A stretch of DNA of 48,600 nucleotides. Origin: Ruminococcaceae bacterium UBA7212. Lineage in GTDB: Bacteria; Bacillota; Clostridia; Oscillospirales; Acutalibacteraceae. Each line of letters starts with the position of its first letter. Position 1 is the first letter of the stretch. The stretch lies in assembly GCA_002490525.1 (NCBI GenBank), contig DKUE01000036.1:16170-64769 (forward strand), in the 5' to 3' direction. The translations under genes and the position numbers were made by a program. Shown one piece after another: positions 1 to 8,669 of this stretch. Under the pieces are notes generated by a model. It was not told where the DNA came from. It saw only the letters and a list, made by a program, of their open reading frames with translations, and searched no databases.

Positions 1-256
1 TCTTCGCTGTCGCTCAGAATGACAGATTTGTACGAACCTTGTAGAGGTGCCTGCGCATTGCGTCCGAGCGCAGTTTGATTTTCCGCAGAGCAGACGGCTG
101 TGTACAAAACGTAGGGGTATCGGCTCGGCGTCACGCAAAATTCCAGCAGGCTTTGGCGGGCGATTCGTGAATCGACCTATATGGATTGCATATCGCCGTT
201 ATTATATAGTGTAAAATAAGAAGTACAGGACGATAGTGTTACATCCTTTATTTCTT
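1..256. repeat. Gene-free mosaic of short dispersed repeats
   Basis: No coding frame with a ribosome site is visible here. Bases 1-32 match the right end of the MITE-like element at 9124-9209, including its terminal CAGAATGACA and the flanking GATTTGTA. Bases 161-174 are a perfect inverted repeat with arms CGATTC and GAATCG around GT. A GTAGGGG word near 110-116 resembles ATAGGGG near 9225-9231, beside the other element copy. This looks like intergenic repeat debris. The window edge cuts it, so the left end of the first copy is not visible. Confidence 0.5.
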
Positions 257-1372
257 CTATTTCAAAAACAGCTTCCGTAAAACCTTTTCCGCTTCAGCAG
301 TGTTATAACCGCCGGGGGAATTTTTAAAATTTTTCAGATTCTCCCAGCGCGCGCAGTATGCGGCGATTTGCGATTCTGTCATGGAAATATCGGACAAATC
401 AGTTAAAGACAAAATAATCTTTTCAAATGCTTCGAAGTCCGTATCCAAAAGCGCAAAGAATTCTTCCGAGAGGCCGGGCTTAAACTGCATGCCGCGTGCA
501 ACGTAGCTTGGCAGAAACGCCGTGCAGGCTCGGCCGTGGGGAAGTGCGAAATCCTCGGTGAGCGCATACCCCATTCCGTGCGGAAAGCCTGCACCGCAAA
601 TGTTTAATTCCATCCCCGCATAAAGCGAGGCGTAATATAAATCATCGCGCGTGGCTTCATCGGGATTTTTGCCGTTTTCATAAAAACAGCGTAATGCGTG
701 CCACAAAGGCGGCAGGGCTTTTTGAGCAAACAGCTTTGCCATGCTGTCCAAGCGATTCGAAAACCAGCCCTCCACGGCGTGGGCAAATGCGTCTAAAGCG
801 GTGGTCAATGTAACGGCGTACGGTGCGGAATACGTGTATTTTGGGTCGGCAAACGAGACGGCGGCGTAAAAATCCTTGCCGCTGACACTCTGCTTTCTGC
901 CGCTTTTCCGCGTGAGTACGGAAACACCTGTGACTTCACTGCCCGTACCCGCTGTGGTGCCGATTAGAATCAGCGGGAGCGGCGGAACCGCATAATTACC
1001 GTTATATACATAAATATCCTCAGCCGATAACATTTCATTTGCGGCATAAACGGCAATCGCTTTGGCGGAGTCTAACACCGAACCGCCGCCGATGCCGACA
1101 ATGAAATCCGCACCGAATTCACGCGCGAGCTTCCCTGCAGAACAGCAGTCCGCCGCCACAGGATTGGGCTGCACGCCGTCAAATGCAGCATATTTTATAT
1201 TTTGTGCCTGCAAAGCGGTTTGCACATCCGAGAGCGCACCGCACAGCTTTGCCGACTTGCCGCCAGTGACAAGCAGACAGCGTTTTCCGAATTCGGAGAA
1301 AAAGTCTGCGTGTGCCGAAACGGCATCTTTACCGCCGAATACACGCACAGGCATGTAAAAATGGAAATCCAT
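257..1372 (-). CDS. Iron-containing alcohol dehydrogenase
   Basis: This 371-residue protein has the full length of the group III (Fe-dependent) alcohol dehydrogenase family, which interconverts alcohols and aldehydes or ketones with NAD(P) in the cytoplasm. The nucleotide-binding GGGSVLDSAK lies at residues 95-104 and the second glycine-rich loop GTTAGTGSE at about 138-146. The four expected metal ligands are all visible: Asp194, His198, His265 and His279, the last two inside the family motif FPHGMGYA...LPHG. It is divergent from the apbE-rnf operon and alone on its strand. The substrate cannot be told from sequence; butanol, propanediol or lactaldehyde oxidoreductase types are all possible. 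The ATG at 1372 begins the usual family N-terminus. Confidence 0.9.
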   Translation of the reverse strand: MDFHFYMPVRVFGGKDAVSAHADFFSEFGKRCLLVTGGKSAKLCGALSDVQTALQAQNIKYAAFDGVQPNPVAADCCSAGKLAREFGADFIVGIGGGSVLDSAKAIAVYAANEMLSAEDIYVYNGNYAVPPLPLILIGTTAGTGSEVTGVSVLTRKSGRKQSVSGKDFYAAVSFADPKYTYSAPYAVTLTTALDAFAHAVEGWFSNRLDSMAKLFAQKALPPLWHALRCFYENGKNPDEATRDDLYYASLYAGMELNICGAGFPHGMGYALTEDFALPHGRACTAFLPSYVARGMQFKPGLSEEFFALLDTDFEAFEKIILSLTDLSDISMTESQIAAYCARWENLKNFKNSPGGYNTAEAEKVLRKLFLK

Positions 1373-1457
1373 GAAATCACCTCGATTCTATTGTAACAGG
1401 AAAATATGGTGAAACGCAATAAAGTTTCCTTTAAAATTGACATTTTACAAACAATTC

Positions 1458-1486
1458 TTGAAGAAAAAGCAGATTTATAGTATAGT
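1458..1486 (+). promoter_or_regulatory. Candidate sigma-A promoter of the apbE-rnf operon
   Basis: TTGAAG at 1458-1463 and TATAGT at 1481-1486 are separated by 17 bases, in the short divergent gap between the alcohol dehydrogenase and apbE genes and about 40 bases before the apbE start. The match is four of six and five of six to the consensus. It is placed correctly but is not conclusive. Confidence 0.4.
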
Positions 1487-1525
1487 ATAAATAATAAATG
1501 TTAACTGCGGAATGGCGGCAACGGA

Positions 1526-2593
1526 ATGAGAAAGCGACAAAAAGTGCGGCAAAGCAAAAATCTGCTGTGGATATTGTTTTTGCTGTGCGCCGTTCTTGCG
1601 GGCTGTGTACGGCAGGGGACGGCGCCTGTGCAGAAAAACGGCGTTGCGATGGGCTCTGTGGTGAGCGTGAAGCTCTATAATACCGAAACGCAGACAGCGG
1701 ATGCGATGTGCACGCAGATTTTTTCAGAGTTACAGCGGCTGGACACACAGGTGCTGTCGAAAAACACGGAAACATCGGAGCTTTGGCGGCTGAACCAATC
1801 GGAGCATCCCGAGGTCCCGCAGGAAATCAGCGCGGAGCTCTACACGGCACTGCAAAAGACAAAAGAAATTTATGCGTTTTCGAGCGGACGTGCCGCGCTC
1901 TCAAGCGGAACGCTTACGGAGCTCTGGGGTATGGATACCGAAAATTTTCGCGTACCGATGCCGTCGGAAATGGAGACAGCGAAGCGATTCTGTGCGGACA
2001 GCACCGTGCAATTGGACGAAGAAAACCGCATTTCCTTTCAGCCCGGGCAAAAGCTGAATCTCGGGTCTGTCGGGAAAGGCATTGGCTGTGACAAGGCTGT
2101 TGAAATATTGCTGAAAAACGGATTTACAAGGTTGGATGCGGGTGCGGTGGTTTCCGTTGGTGGCAGTTTGGCGATATTGGGAAGTCCCAAATCGGGCGAA
2201 CGGTTTACCGTTGGAATCCGTGACCCGTTCGGCGCGGAGAATGCTTATTTTGCTACACTGGCAACAGACGATTGCTTTATTTCAACTTCGGGATCTTATG
2301 AAAAGACCTTTACCGAAAACGGGAAAACCTATCATCATTTGCTTGACCTTACAAACGGTTACCCGGCGGACACGCCGCTTGTCGCAGTGACGGTGCGTGC
2401 GGATTCAGGGCTTGTGAGCGATGCGCTTTCTACGCTTTGTTTTCTCGTAGGCGAGGCGGAAGCACGCCCGATTTTAGAGCAGTATCAAGCGGATGCAGTG
2501 TTTGTGTATGCGGATAAGACCGTGCACGTCACAGACGGCTTGCACGCGGACATTGCGGTGACCGACCGCACATATACTTTGGAGGACACATGA
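1526..2593 (+). CDS. apbE: FAD:protein FMN transferase, lipoprotein
   Basis: ApbE moves FMN from FAD onto a threonine of exported target proteins, using Mg2+. The protein has 355 residues, normal for the family. It starts with a basic stretch and a hydrophobic helix ending in the lipobox LAGC with Cys27, so it should be a lipid-anchored protein on the outer face of the membrane. Family motifs visible include LNLGSVGKGIGCDKA, the HHLLD...NGYPAD block and the C-terminal GLVSDALSTLCFLVG block that supplies a metal-binding Asp. It is the first gene of the unit that ends with rnfB, and both RnfG and RnfD downstream carry the threonine motif it modifies. The stop overlaps the next start (ATGA). Confidence 0.93.
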   Translation: MRKRQKVRQSKNLLWILFLLCAVLAGCVRQGTAPVQKNGVAMGSVVSVKLYNTETQTADAMCTQIFSELQRLDTQVLSKNTETSELWRLNQSEHPEVPQEISAELYTALQKTKEIYAFSSGRAALSSGTLTELWGMDTENFRVPMPSEMETAKRFCADSTVQLDEENRISFQPGQKLNLGSVGKGIGCDKAVEILLKNGFTRLDAGAVVSVGGSLAILGSPKSGERFTVGIRDPFGAENAYFATLATDDCFISTSGSYEKTFTENGKTYHHLLDLTNGYPADTPLVAVTVRADSGLVSDALSTLCFLVGEAEARPILEQYQADAVFVYADKTVHVTDGLHADIAVTDRTYTLEDT

Positions 2594-2967
2594 AACGAAA
2601 ATGGTTTTCCAAGGCGGATTTTTTCTTGATTCTCGCTGTGCTTGCGGCGGTGCTTTTGCTCTTTTTGCCGAGATGGCTTTCGGGTGGGCAGGCCGCTGTT
2701 GCCGAGGTGACGGTGCACGGCGAAACAGTACTGGAAATTCCTTTAACGGTATCCGCCGAGCAACAGCAATATACCTTAGAAAACGGCATCGTGCTGGCAA
2801 CCGAAAACGGAACCATCCGATTTTTAGAATCCGATTGCCCCGATGCATTGTGCCTTCGTACGGGGGCGCTTTCCCACGCGGGTGAGGTGGCGGCGTGTGT
2901 GCCGAACGGAACGGTTGTCGTGCTGAAAAGCGAGGACGGCGCGGCTGTGGATGGAATTACCTATTGA
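2590..2967 (+). CDS. NusG domain II-containing membrane-anchored protein
   Basis: This 125-residue protein has one N-terminal membrane helix (about residues 10-30) followed by a small exported beta domain of the NusG-domain-II type, with a late conserved segment rich in Asp/Cys/Leu (ESDCPDALC). It is unrelated in role to the transcription factor NusG apart from the fold. Such proteins often lie next to apbE, Gx-like and Rnf genes in Clostridia. Here it overlaps apbE by four bases and precedes the Gx-like gene by 13 bases. A role in the exported flavin or electron-transfer system is inferred from position only; the biochemical function is unknown. Confidence 0.8.
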   Translation: MKRKWFSKADFFLILAVLAAVLLLFLPRWLSGGQAAVAEVTVHGETVLEIPLTVSAEQQQYTLENGIVLATENGTIRFLESDCPDALCLRTGALSHAGEVAACVPNGTVVVLKSEDGAAVDGITY

Positions 2968-2980
2968 GTCAGGTTACCTT

Positions 2981-3532
2981 ATGAAAAAGAAAACATATAG
3001 GACGGCGCTGTTCGGCTTGCTTGCCGCTTTGGCATTGGCACTTTCGTATCTCGAAAGCCTATTGCCGACTGCCGCCTTCCTGCCGCCCGGGGCGAAACCG
3101 GGATTTTCCAATCTAATCAATTTATTTGCCGCATCTTTTATGGGGACGGTACCCGCACTCGGCATTGCGCTTTTGAAAGCGTGCTTTGCAGGGCTGACAC
3201 GCGGTTTGACCGCCTTTTTTATGAGCCTTTGCGGCGGTATTTTGAGCACGCTTCTAATGTGCCTGCTTCTGCGGCAGTCCCGTCGGCTGTCCTTTATCGG
3301 CATTGGCATTGCGGGGGCGGTCTGCCATAATCTCGGGCAGTTAGCCGTGGCGGCGGTGTTGGTCGGCAACCGTTCGGTGCTCGGCTATGCACCTGTGCTG
3401 TTGCTGTGTGCGCTTCTTGCGGGAACGCTTACGGGATTTATGTTTCGCGCGGTTTATCCCGCACTGCAAAAAATACCGTATTCTAAAATATTTATGCAAC
3501 ACCAAAACAGTAAAGAGAAGGGAAAGGAGTAA
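2981..3532 (+). CDS. Gx transporter family / HepS component-I-like membrane protein
   Basis: The protein has 183 residues with about five hydrophobic helices. Its start, with the LFGLLAALALALSYLES helix and the later PGAKPGFSNLINLFA motif, is typical of the Gx family, often labelled heptaprenyl diphosphate synthase component I. Despite that label, the family looks like an ECF-type small-molecule uptake subunit. The frame is open from 2951, but the ATG at 2981 is preferred because it begins the MKKK-helix typical of the family and lies after the stop of the preceding gene. It sits between the NusG-domain gene and rnfC. It may supply a flavin or quinone-related precursor to the Rnf assembly; that is inference. 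Confidence 0.75.
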   Translation: MKKKTYRTALFGLLAALALALSYLESLLPTAAFLPPGAKPGFSNLINLFAASFMGTVPALGIALLKACFAGLTRGLTAFFMSLCGGILSTLLMCLLLRQSRRLSFIGIGIAGAVCHNLGQLAVAAVLVGNRSVLGYAPVLLLCALLAGTLTGFMFRAVYPALQKIPYSKIFMQHQNSKEKGKE

Positions 3533-3537
3533 ACGGA

Positions 3538-4872
3538 ATGCACTCTGAAATTATAAAACCGAAAAAAAAGGTGCGCGGCGGCGTTGCGGTTTCGCATGAA
3601 AAGCATACAAAAGATATGCCTGTCAAGCGGATTCCCGCGCCTGAATCCGTGACCTTACCGATGCGTCAGCATATCGGTGCGCCGTGCATGCCGACTGTGA
3701 AGGTCGGCGATACCGTAAAGGTCGGGCAGATTGTAGGCGACAGCGAGCAGTATGTCAGCGCGCCGATTCATGCATCCGTATCGGGCAAGGTAACCGCAGT
3801 GAAGGAGGTTAAATTGGCTTCCGGGCTTGTTTCACAGGCGGTGGTCATTGAAAATGACGGCGAATACACGCAGTTTGACTACGAAGTGCCGAAAGCGGAT
3901 ACAAAAGAAGAGTTTATAAAAGCTGTGCGGCAGTCGGGACTTGTGGGCTTGGGCGGCGCAGGCTTTCCGACGCATGTCAAGTTGAATATTCCCGAGGGAA
4001 AGTCCGTAGATACGCTGATTATCAACGCAGCGGAATGTGAACCGTATATTACCGTAGATTACCGCGAATGTATCGACAATTCCTGGGATGTGTTTAACGG
4101 TGTGTATCTGTTGAAGGATATGCTCGGCGTAAAACGCGTGGTTATTGCGGTGGAGGACAATAAGCCCGACGCCATAAAAATTTTGGAACGTATTGCGGAA
4201 AAAGAAGACCCCGATGACCAAATCAAGGTGATGCCCTTAAAATCCAAATATCCGCAGGGCGCGGAGAAAATGATGGTGCTTTCCGCTACGGGCAGAAAAG
4301 TACCGCCCGGGGCACTGCCTGCAGACGTCGGCTGTGTGGTGATGAATGTCGCATCGGCGGCGTTTATTTCGCGGTATTTGAAGACGGGTAAGCCGCTCGT
4401 GAGCCGCTCTTTGACCGTGGATGGTTCCGCCGTGGTACAACCGCAGAATCTGCGCGTGCCCATCGGTACGGAAATCGATTATATTTTCAAGACGTGCGGC
4501 GGTTTCAAAGCAGAACCCGAAAAAATCGTCAGCGGCGGTCCGATGATGGGTATGGCGATTGTGGACACGCATCATCCGATTCTCAAAAGCAATAATGCGC
4601 TTTTGGCGTTTACGGCGGACGATATGAGCTTGAAAAAAGAGACAGACTGTATTCACTGCGGCCGCTGTGCAAAGGCCTGTCCGCTGTCTTTGACGCCGAC
4701 ACTGATTCACCGTTATGCTGTATCGCGGGATGCCAAAAAGCTGGAGCATGCGGGCGCGACGGTTTGTATGGAATGCGGGTCTTGCGCGTATTCCTGTCCC
4801 GCCGGTAAACCTTTGGTGCAGTATATGCGCCATGCCAAAGCCGTTTTAAGAGAGGAGACGCAGAAAAAATGA
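3538..4872 (+). CDS. rnfC: Rnf complex subunit C (NADH-side iron-sulfur protein)
   Basis: RnfC is the peripheral cytoplasmic subunit that exchanges electrons with NAD(H) and resembles the FMN-binding part of complex I. The 444-residue protein has an N-terminal barrel-sandwich region, the glycine-rich GLGGAGFPTHVKL nucleotide loop, and two four-cysteine [4Fe-4S] motifs: CIHCGRCAKACP starting at about residue 371 and CMECGSCAYSCP starting at about residue 410. A strong GGAAAGGAG ribosome site precedes the ATG. It is the first of six rnf genes in the order C-D-G-E-A-B, and its stop overlaps the rnfD start. Confidence 0.97.
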   Translation: MHSEIIKPKKKVRGGVAVSHEKHTKDMPVKRIPAPESVTLPMRQHIGAPCMPTVKVGDTVKVGQIVGDSEQYVSAPIHASVSGKVTAVKEVKLASGLVSQAVVIENDGEYTQFDYEVPKADTKEEFIKAVRQSGLVGLGGAGFPTHVKLNIPEGKSVDTLIINAAECEPYITVDYRECIDNSWDVFNGVYLLKDMLGVKRVVIAVEDNKPDAIKILERIAEKEDPDDQIKVMPLKSKYPQGAEKMMVLSATGRKVPPGALPADVGCVVMNVASAAFISRYLKTGKPLVSRSLTVDGSAVVQPQNLRVPIGTEIDYIFKTCGGFKAEPEKIVSGGPMMGMAIVDTHHPILKSNNALLAFTADDMSLKKETDCIHCGRCAKACPLSLTPTLIHRYAVSRDAKKLEHAGATVCMECGSCAYSCPAGKPLVQYMRHAKAVLREETQKK

Positions 4873-5894
4873 GTGATACAACGATTCAAAATATGCTGAC
4901 CGTCAGCGCGTCTCCGCACAAGCGGACAGGCGACACCACACGCGGCATTATGCTGGATGTGATAATTGCCATGCTGCCCGCGCTTGTACTGTCCGTGGTA
5001 TTATTCGGACCGCGCGCACTGGTTGTGACGCTTGTCAGCGTGGCGTTTTGCGTGCTGTTTGAATTCCTTTCCCGAAAAGCGATGAAACGTGAAAATACCG
5101 TAGGCGATTTAAGTGCGGTGGTAACCGGTATGCTGTTGGCGTTTAATCTGCCGTCTACCATGCCGCTTTGGATGGTCATTATCGGCGACGCGGTGGCAAT
5201 TATTGTTGTGAAGCAGTTCTTCGGGGGCATCGGACAGAATTTTGTCAATCCCGCGCTTGTCGGACGTATTGTGTTAATGGCATCTTTCCCGGTGGCAATT
5301 TCGGATTATCCTGCACCATTTGCATGGAAGATCGGCGCGGTGGATGCTGTCACTACGGCAACGCCACTTGCACAGTTTACGGGCATTTACGGTGCGGAAA
5401 ACATAAAAAACGCTATCAATGCAACGGACCTGCCCACTTTGGCGAATATGTTTTTCGGCGTGCGCGGCGGCTGCTTGGGTGAAACCTGTGCGGCGGCGTT
5501 GCTGTTGGGCTTTTTGTATCTGCTCATCCGCCGTGTGATTTCTCCGACTATTCCGTTTGTATATATCGGCACGGTCGCGGTGATTATGCTGATTGCGGGC
5601 AAGGGCAATCTGATGTTTGTGGGCTATCAGCTGCTTGCGGGCGGTCTTTTGCTCGGCGCAATTTTTATGGCGACCGATTACACGACCTCCCCTGTCAGCT
5701 TTAAGGGCAAAATCATTTATGCCGTCGGTTGCGGTGTGATTACTTCGCTGATTCGCATTTTCGGTTCGCTTCCTGAAGGCGTGTCCTTCTCCATCATTCT
5801 GATGAATATTTTGGTACCGCACATTGAACACTTAACTACGCCGAAGCCGTTCGGCACGGTCAAACAGAAAAAACAGAAGGGGGAAGCAAAATGA
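4869..5894 (+). CDS. rnfD: Rnf complex subunit D (flavinylated membrane subunit)
   Basis: RnfD is a polytopic membrane subunit that carries covalently bound FMN and shares its fold with NqrB and RnfA/E. The 341-residue protein shows about nine hydrophobic helices. The motif TTATPLAQF places the expected flavin-accepting threonine at about residue 165, in the same context as the SGATPL motif of other RnfD/NqrB proteins. The start overlaps the rnfC stop and the end overlaps the rnfG start, each by ATGA, which suggests translational coupling. Confidence 0.95.
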   Translation: MSDTTIQNMLTVSASPHKRTGDTTRGIMLDVIIAMLPALVLSVVLFGPRALVVTLVSVAFCVLFEFLSRKAMKRENTVGDLSAVVTGMLLAFNLPSTMPLWMVIIGDAVAIIVVKQFFGGIGQNFVNPALVGRIVLMASFPVAISDYPAPFAWKIGAVDAVTTATPLAQFTGIYGAENIKNAINATDLPTLANMFFGVRGGCLGETCAAALLLGFLYLLIRRVISPTIPFVYIGTVAVIMLIAGKGNLMFVGYQLLAGGLLLGAIFMATDYTTSPVSFKGKIIYAVGCGVITSLIRIFGSLPEGVSFSIILMNILVPHIEHLTTPKPFGTVKQKKQKGEAK

Positions 5895-6469
5895 AAGAAA
5901 ACAAAGTTAAAGCTATTTTGATTCCCGCTGTGTCTTTGCTTATTATCTGTGTGGTGGTTACGGCGCTTTTGGGTGTGACGAATGCCGTTACCGCGCCGAA
6001 AATCGCACAGCTTGCCGCTGAAATCGAAGCGGCGGCAAAGCAGGCGGTACTGACCGATGCGACGACCTTCTCCGATGAAAAACAAATTGAAAAGGACGGT
6101 AATAGCTATACATATTATGAGGGCTTTTCGGCAGAGGAAAGTCTTGCGGGGTATGTATTCCGCACAAGCGCCAAAGGCTACGGCGGCGATATCGCCGTGA
6201 TGGTCGGTGTGAAAACGGACGGCACGGTAGCAGGGGTAAATATCCTGTCCATCAGCGAAACGGCGGGACTCGGTATGAATGCGAAAAACGAAAGCTTTCT
6301 TTCGCAGTTTTTGGGAAAATCGGGTACCATCGGTGTGCTGAAAAACGGCTCGTCCGAAACGGAAATTCAGGCGCTGACAGGCGCAACGATTACTTCTAAG
6401 GCGATGGCGAGCGCGGTCAATCAGGCGCTCGCGTTATTTGAAGCAGTGGGGGGCGGACAAAATGGCTGA
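5891..6469 (+). CDS. rnfG: Rnf complex subunit G (exported FMN-binding subunit)
   Basis: RnfG has one N-terminal membrane helix (about residues 8-28) and an outward-facing FMN-binding domain. The covalent flavin site is plain: TGATIT near residues 163-168, with Thr166 as the expected acceptor for FMN added by ApbE. The family sequence SISETAGLGMNA, which contacts the flavin, is at about residues 117-128. The length of 192 residues is normal. It overlaps rnfD and rnfE on either side. Confidence 0.95.
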   Translation: MKENKVKAILIPAVSLLIICVVVTALLGVTNAVTAPKIAQLAAEIEAAAKQAVLTDATTFSDEKQIEKDGNSYTYYEGFSAEESLAGYVFRTSAKGYGGDIAVMVGVKTDGTVAGVNILSISETAGLGMNAKNESFLSQFLGKSGTIGVLKNGSSETEIQALTGATITSKAMASAVNQALALFEAVGGGQNG

Positions 6470-7169
6470 GAAAAAAAGCTTGGGGCAGGAATTTTCCAAA
6501 GGTCTTATCAAGGAAAATCCCGTTTTGCGTTTGGTGCTGGGCACATGCCCCACACTTGCGACCACAACTTCTTTAGAAAGCGCTATCGGTATGGGGCTTT
6601 CCGCGGCAATCGTTCTGGTTTGCTCCAATATCGTGATTTCCGCACTGCGCAAGGTGATTCCGCAAAAGGTGCGTATTCCCTGTTACATTGTGGTGATTGC
6701 AGGATTTGTAACCGTGGTGCAGATGCTTGTCAAGGCCTTTTTGCCTGCACTTGACCAACAACTCGGCGTGTATCTGCCGCTGATTGTGGTGAACTGCATT
6801 ATTTTAGGACGCGCAGAAGCGTTTGCAGGCAAAAACGGCGTAGCGGCGTCCGCACTGGACGGTCTCGGCATGGGTGTTGGCTTCACGGCGGCGCTGGTTT
6901 TAATGGGCGGTGTGCGTGAGCTTTTGGGCGCAGGCAGCTTGCTCGGATTCCAAATTTTACCCGAAAGCGTACCGCCGATGACAATTTTCGTATTAGCGCC
7001 CGGCGGCTTCTTCGTATTCGGCATTTTAATGGCGTGCGCCAATAAGCTTGCCGAACGTAAGGGAAAGCCGAAAGCCACGCTTGGCTGTGCAGGCTGCCCG
7101 ATGGCAGAAACCTGCACGGTTGCCGATAAAGCGGCGTGTGCAGGTGAAAAGGAGGAGAAAGACGCATGA
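6462..7169 (+). CDS. rnfE: Rnf complex subunit E with cysteine-rich tail
   Basis: RnfE is one of two related integral membrane subunits (with RnfA) thought to hold a buried iron-sulfur centre between them and to form part of the ion path. The 235-residue protein has about six membrane helices, including a conserved VNCIILGRAEAFA segment. After the last helix it continues with a soluble tail carrying GCAGCPMAETC and a further Cys, which the core fold does not need. The start is set at the ATG at 6462, preceded by a G-rich ribosome site and inside the rnfG end. The frame also extends to a TTG at 6438, judged too early. Confidence 0.94.
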   Translation: MAEKKSLGQEFSKGLIKENPVLRLVLGTCPTLATTTSLESAIGMGLSAAIVLVCSNIVISALRKVIPQKVRIPCYIVVIAGFVTVVQMLVKAFLPALDQQLGVYLPLIVVNCIILGRAEAFAGKNGVAASALDGLGMGVGFTAALVLMGGVRELLGAGSLLGFQILPESVPPMTIFVLAPGGFFVFGILMACANKLAERKGKPKATLGCAGCPMAETCTVADKAACAGEKEEKDA

Positions 7170-7753
7170 AAATTTTTCTTTCGATTCTTTTAACGGCGAT
7201 TCTGACCAATAACTATATTCTTTCCAAGTTCTTAGGCATATGTCCGTTTCTCGGCGTTTCCAAAAAGCTCAATACCGCGGTAGGCATGAGCGCAGCGGTT
7301 ATTTTCGTTATGGTGCTGGCAAGTGCTGTGACTTATCCGTTGAACACATTTTTGGAAAATAACGGACTCGGCTATTTGCAAACGATTGTATTTATTCTTG
7401 TGATTGCGGCGCTGGTGCAGTTGGTGGAAATTGTTATGCGCAAGTACATTCCCGCGCTTTACAATTCGCTGGGCATCTATTTGCCGCTGATTACCACGAA
7501 CTGTGCGGTGCTCGGTGTCACCATTTTGAATATCGACAGCGGCTATACTTTCGCGCAGTCCATGGTCAATTCTCTGGGCGCAGGGCTGGGCTTTTTAGTT
7601 GCGATGGTGATGTTTGCAGGCGTGCGTGAACGTCTGGAATCCTGCCATATCCCAAAATTTTTAGAGGGATTGCCGATTACTTTGGTGGCGGCAAGCCTGG
7701 TGTCTTTGTCCTTCCTCGGCTTTACCGGTCTTGTCGAAGGCATGTTTGCTTAA
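7166..7753 (+). CDS. rnfA: Rnf complex subunit A
   Basis: This 195-residue protein has six predicted membrane helices and the family signature NNYILSKFLGICPFLGVSK near the N-terminus, with the conserved cysteine (Cys25 in that motif) that helps bind the membrane-embedded iron-sulfur centre shared with RnfE. A second conserved Cys lies in LITTNCAVLGV. It starts in overlap with the rnfE stop, behind the AAAAGGAGG site inside the rnfE tail. It works with RnfE in coupling electron flow to Na+ or H+ translocation; which ion is used cannot be read here. Confidence 0.97.
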   Translation: MKIFLSILLTAILTNNYILSKFLGICPFLGVSKKLNTAVGMSAAVIFVMVLASAVTYPLNTFLENNGLGYLQTIVFILVIAALVQLVEIVMRKYIPALYNSLGIYLPLITTNCAVLGVTILNIDSGYTFAQSMVNSLGAGLGFLVAMVMFAGVRERLESCHIPKFLEGLPITLVAASLVSLSFLGFTGLVEGMFA

Positions 7754-7768
7754 AAGGAGGCAGGACGA

Positions 7769-8584
7769 ATGAATCCCATTTTATTGGCAGTAATATTGGT
7801 CGGCGGTATCGGACTTGTAGCGGGCATCGGTCTTTCGGTTGCGTCCGTTGTGATGGCCGTGCCGAAAGATGAAAAGGCAGAGGCGATTCGTGAATGTCTG
7901 CCCGGTGCAAATTGCGGCGCGTGCGGCTATTCGGGCTGTGACGGCTATGCGGCGGCGCTGTCGAAAGGCGAAGCCAAAGAAACCAATCTCTGCGCTCCGG
8001 GCGGCAGTGAAACTGCGGCACAGGTGGCGGCAATTCTCGGCGTTGCGGCAGGCAGTGTGAAGCCGATGGCGGCAATGGTGCACTGCAACGGCGTTTGCGA
8101 AAACTCCAAACAGAAACTGCAGTACAGCGGCGTGCAAAGCTGTGTTATGGCTTCCCAGCTGTTCGGCGGGCAAAAAGAATGCGTATACGGCTGTCTCGGC
8201 TACGGAGATTGTTTGAATGCCTGTCCGTATGACGCGATTCGCATTTGCGACGGTGTGGCGCGCGTAGACCCGTTAAAGTGCAAGGCATGTAAAAAGTGTA
8301 TTGCGGCTTGTCCGAAAAACTTAATTGAGCTTGTGCCTTTATATGAACCGAAAGCGGCGGTGCTTTGCAAAAACCACAACAAGGGCGCCTTTACCCGAAA
8401 AGAATGCAAGGTCGGCTGTATCGGCTGTATGAAATGTCAAAAGGTCTGTGAAAATGATGCGGTCAAGGTCGAAAACAATACTGCGCATGTGGACTATGAA
8501 AAGTGTATCGGCTGCGGCAAATGTGTGGAAGCCTGCCCGACAGGTGCGATTCACGCCATTACACTCGGCGCAGTGCAAAAATAA
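7769..8584 (+). CDS. rnfB: Rnf complex subunit B (polyferredoxin)
   Basis: RnfB takes electrons from ferredoxin and feeds the Rnf complex. The 271-residue protein has an N-terminal membrane helix, then a Cys43-Cys49-Cys52-Cys57 cluster motif, then four more cysteine motifs: Cys138/142/148/152, Cys171/174/177/181, a group at Cys213-Cys227, and Cys246/249/252/256. This multi-cluster form, with CLGYGDC before the second motif, is the clostridial type and is longer in clusters than the proteobacterial form. An AAAAGGAGG site precedes the ATG. It ends the operon; I see no convincing terminator directly after it. Confidence 0.96.
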   Translation: MNPILLAVILVGGIGLVAGIGLSVASVVMAVPKDEKAEAIRECLPGANCGACGYSGCDGYAAALSKGEAKETNLCAPGGSETAAQVAAILGVAAGSVKPMAAMVHCNGVCENSKQKLQYSGVQSCVMASQLFGGQKECVYGCLGYGDCLNACPYDAIRICDGVARVDPLKCKACKKCIAACPKNLIELVPLYEPKAAVLCKNHNKGAFTRKECKVGCIGCMKCQKVCENDAVKVENNTAHVDYEKCIGCGKCVEACPTGAIHAITLGAVQK

Positions 8585-8669
8585 AATATAAAAACGCAGG
8601 GACGGCTCTCGGATGGACGGAAAAAAGTTGAATCGGAGAATCGTCCTTTGCTTTTACAGAGGAATTTCT

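Noticed and set aside
4237..4833. Long antisense frame of 198 residues inside rnfC
   Set aside because: It is the shadow of a conserved gene: its sequence is His/Arg-rich noise, with no ribosome site and no family motif. The same holds for other long antisense frames such as 5274-5831, 13166-13756 and 31574-31984.
7769..8584. RnfB with more cysteine clusters than the proteobacterial protein as something novel
   Set aside because: Extra cluster motifs are, to my knowledge, usual for clostridial RnfB.
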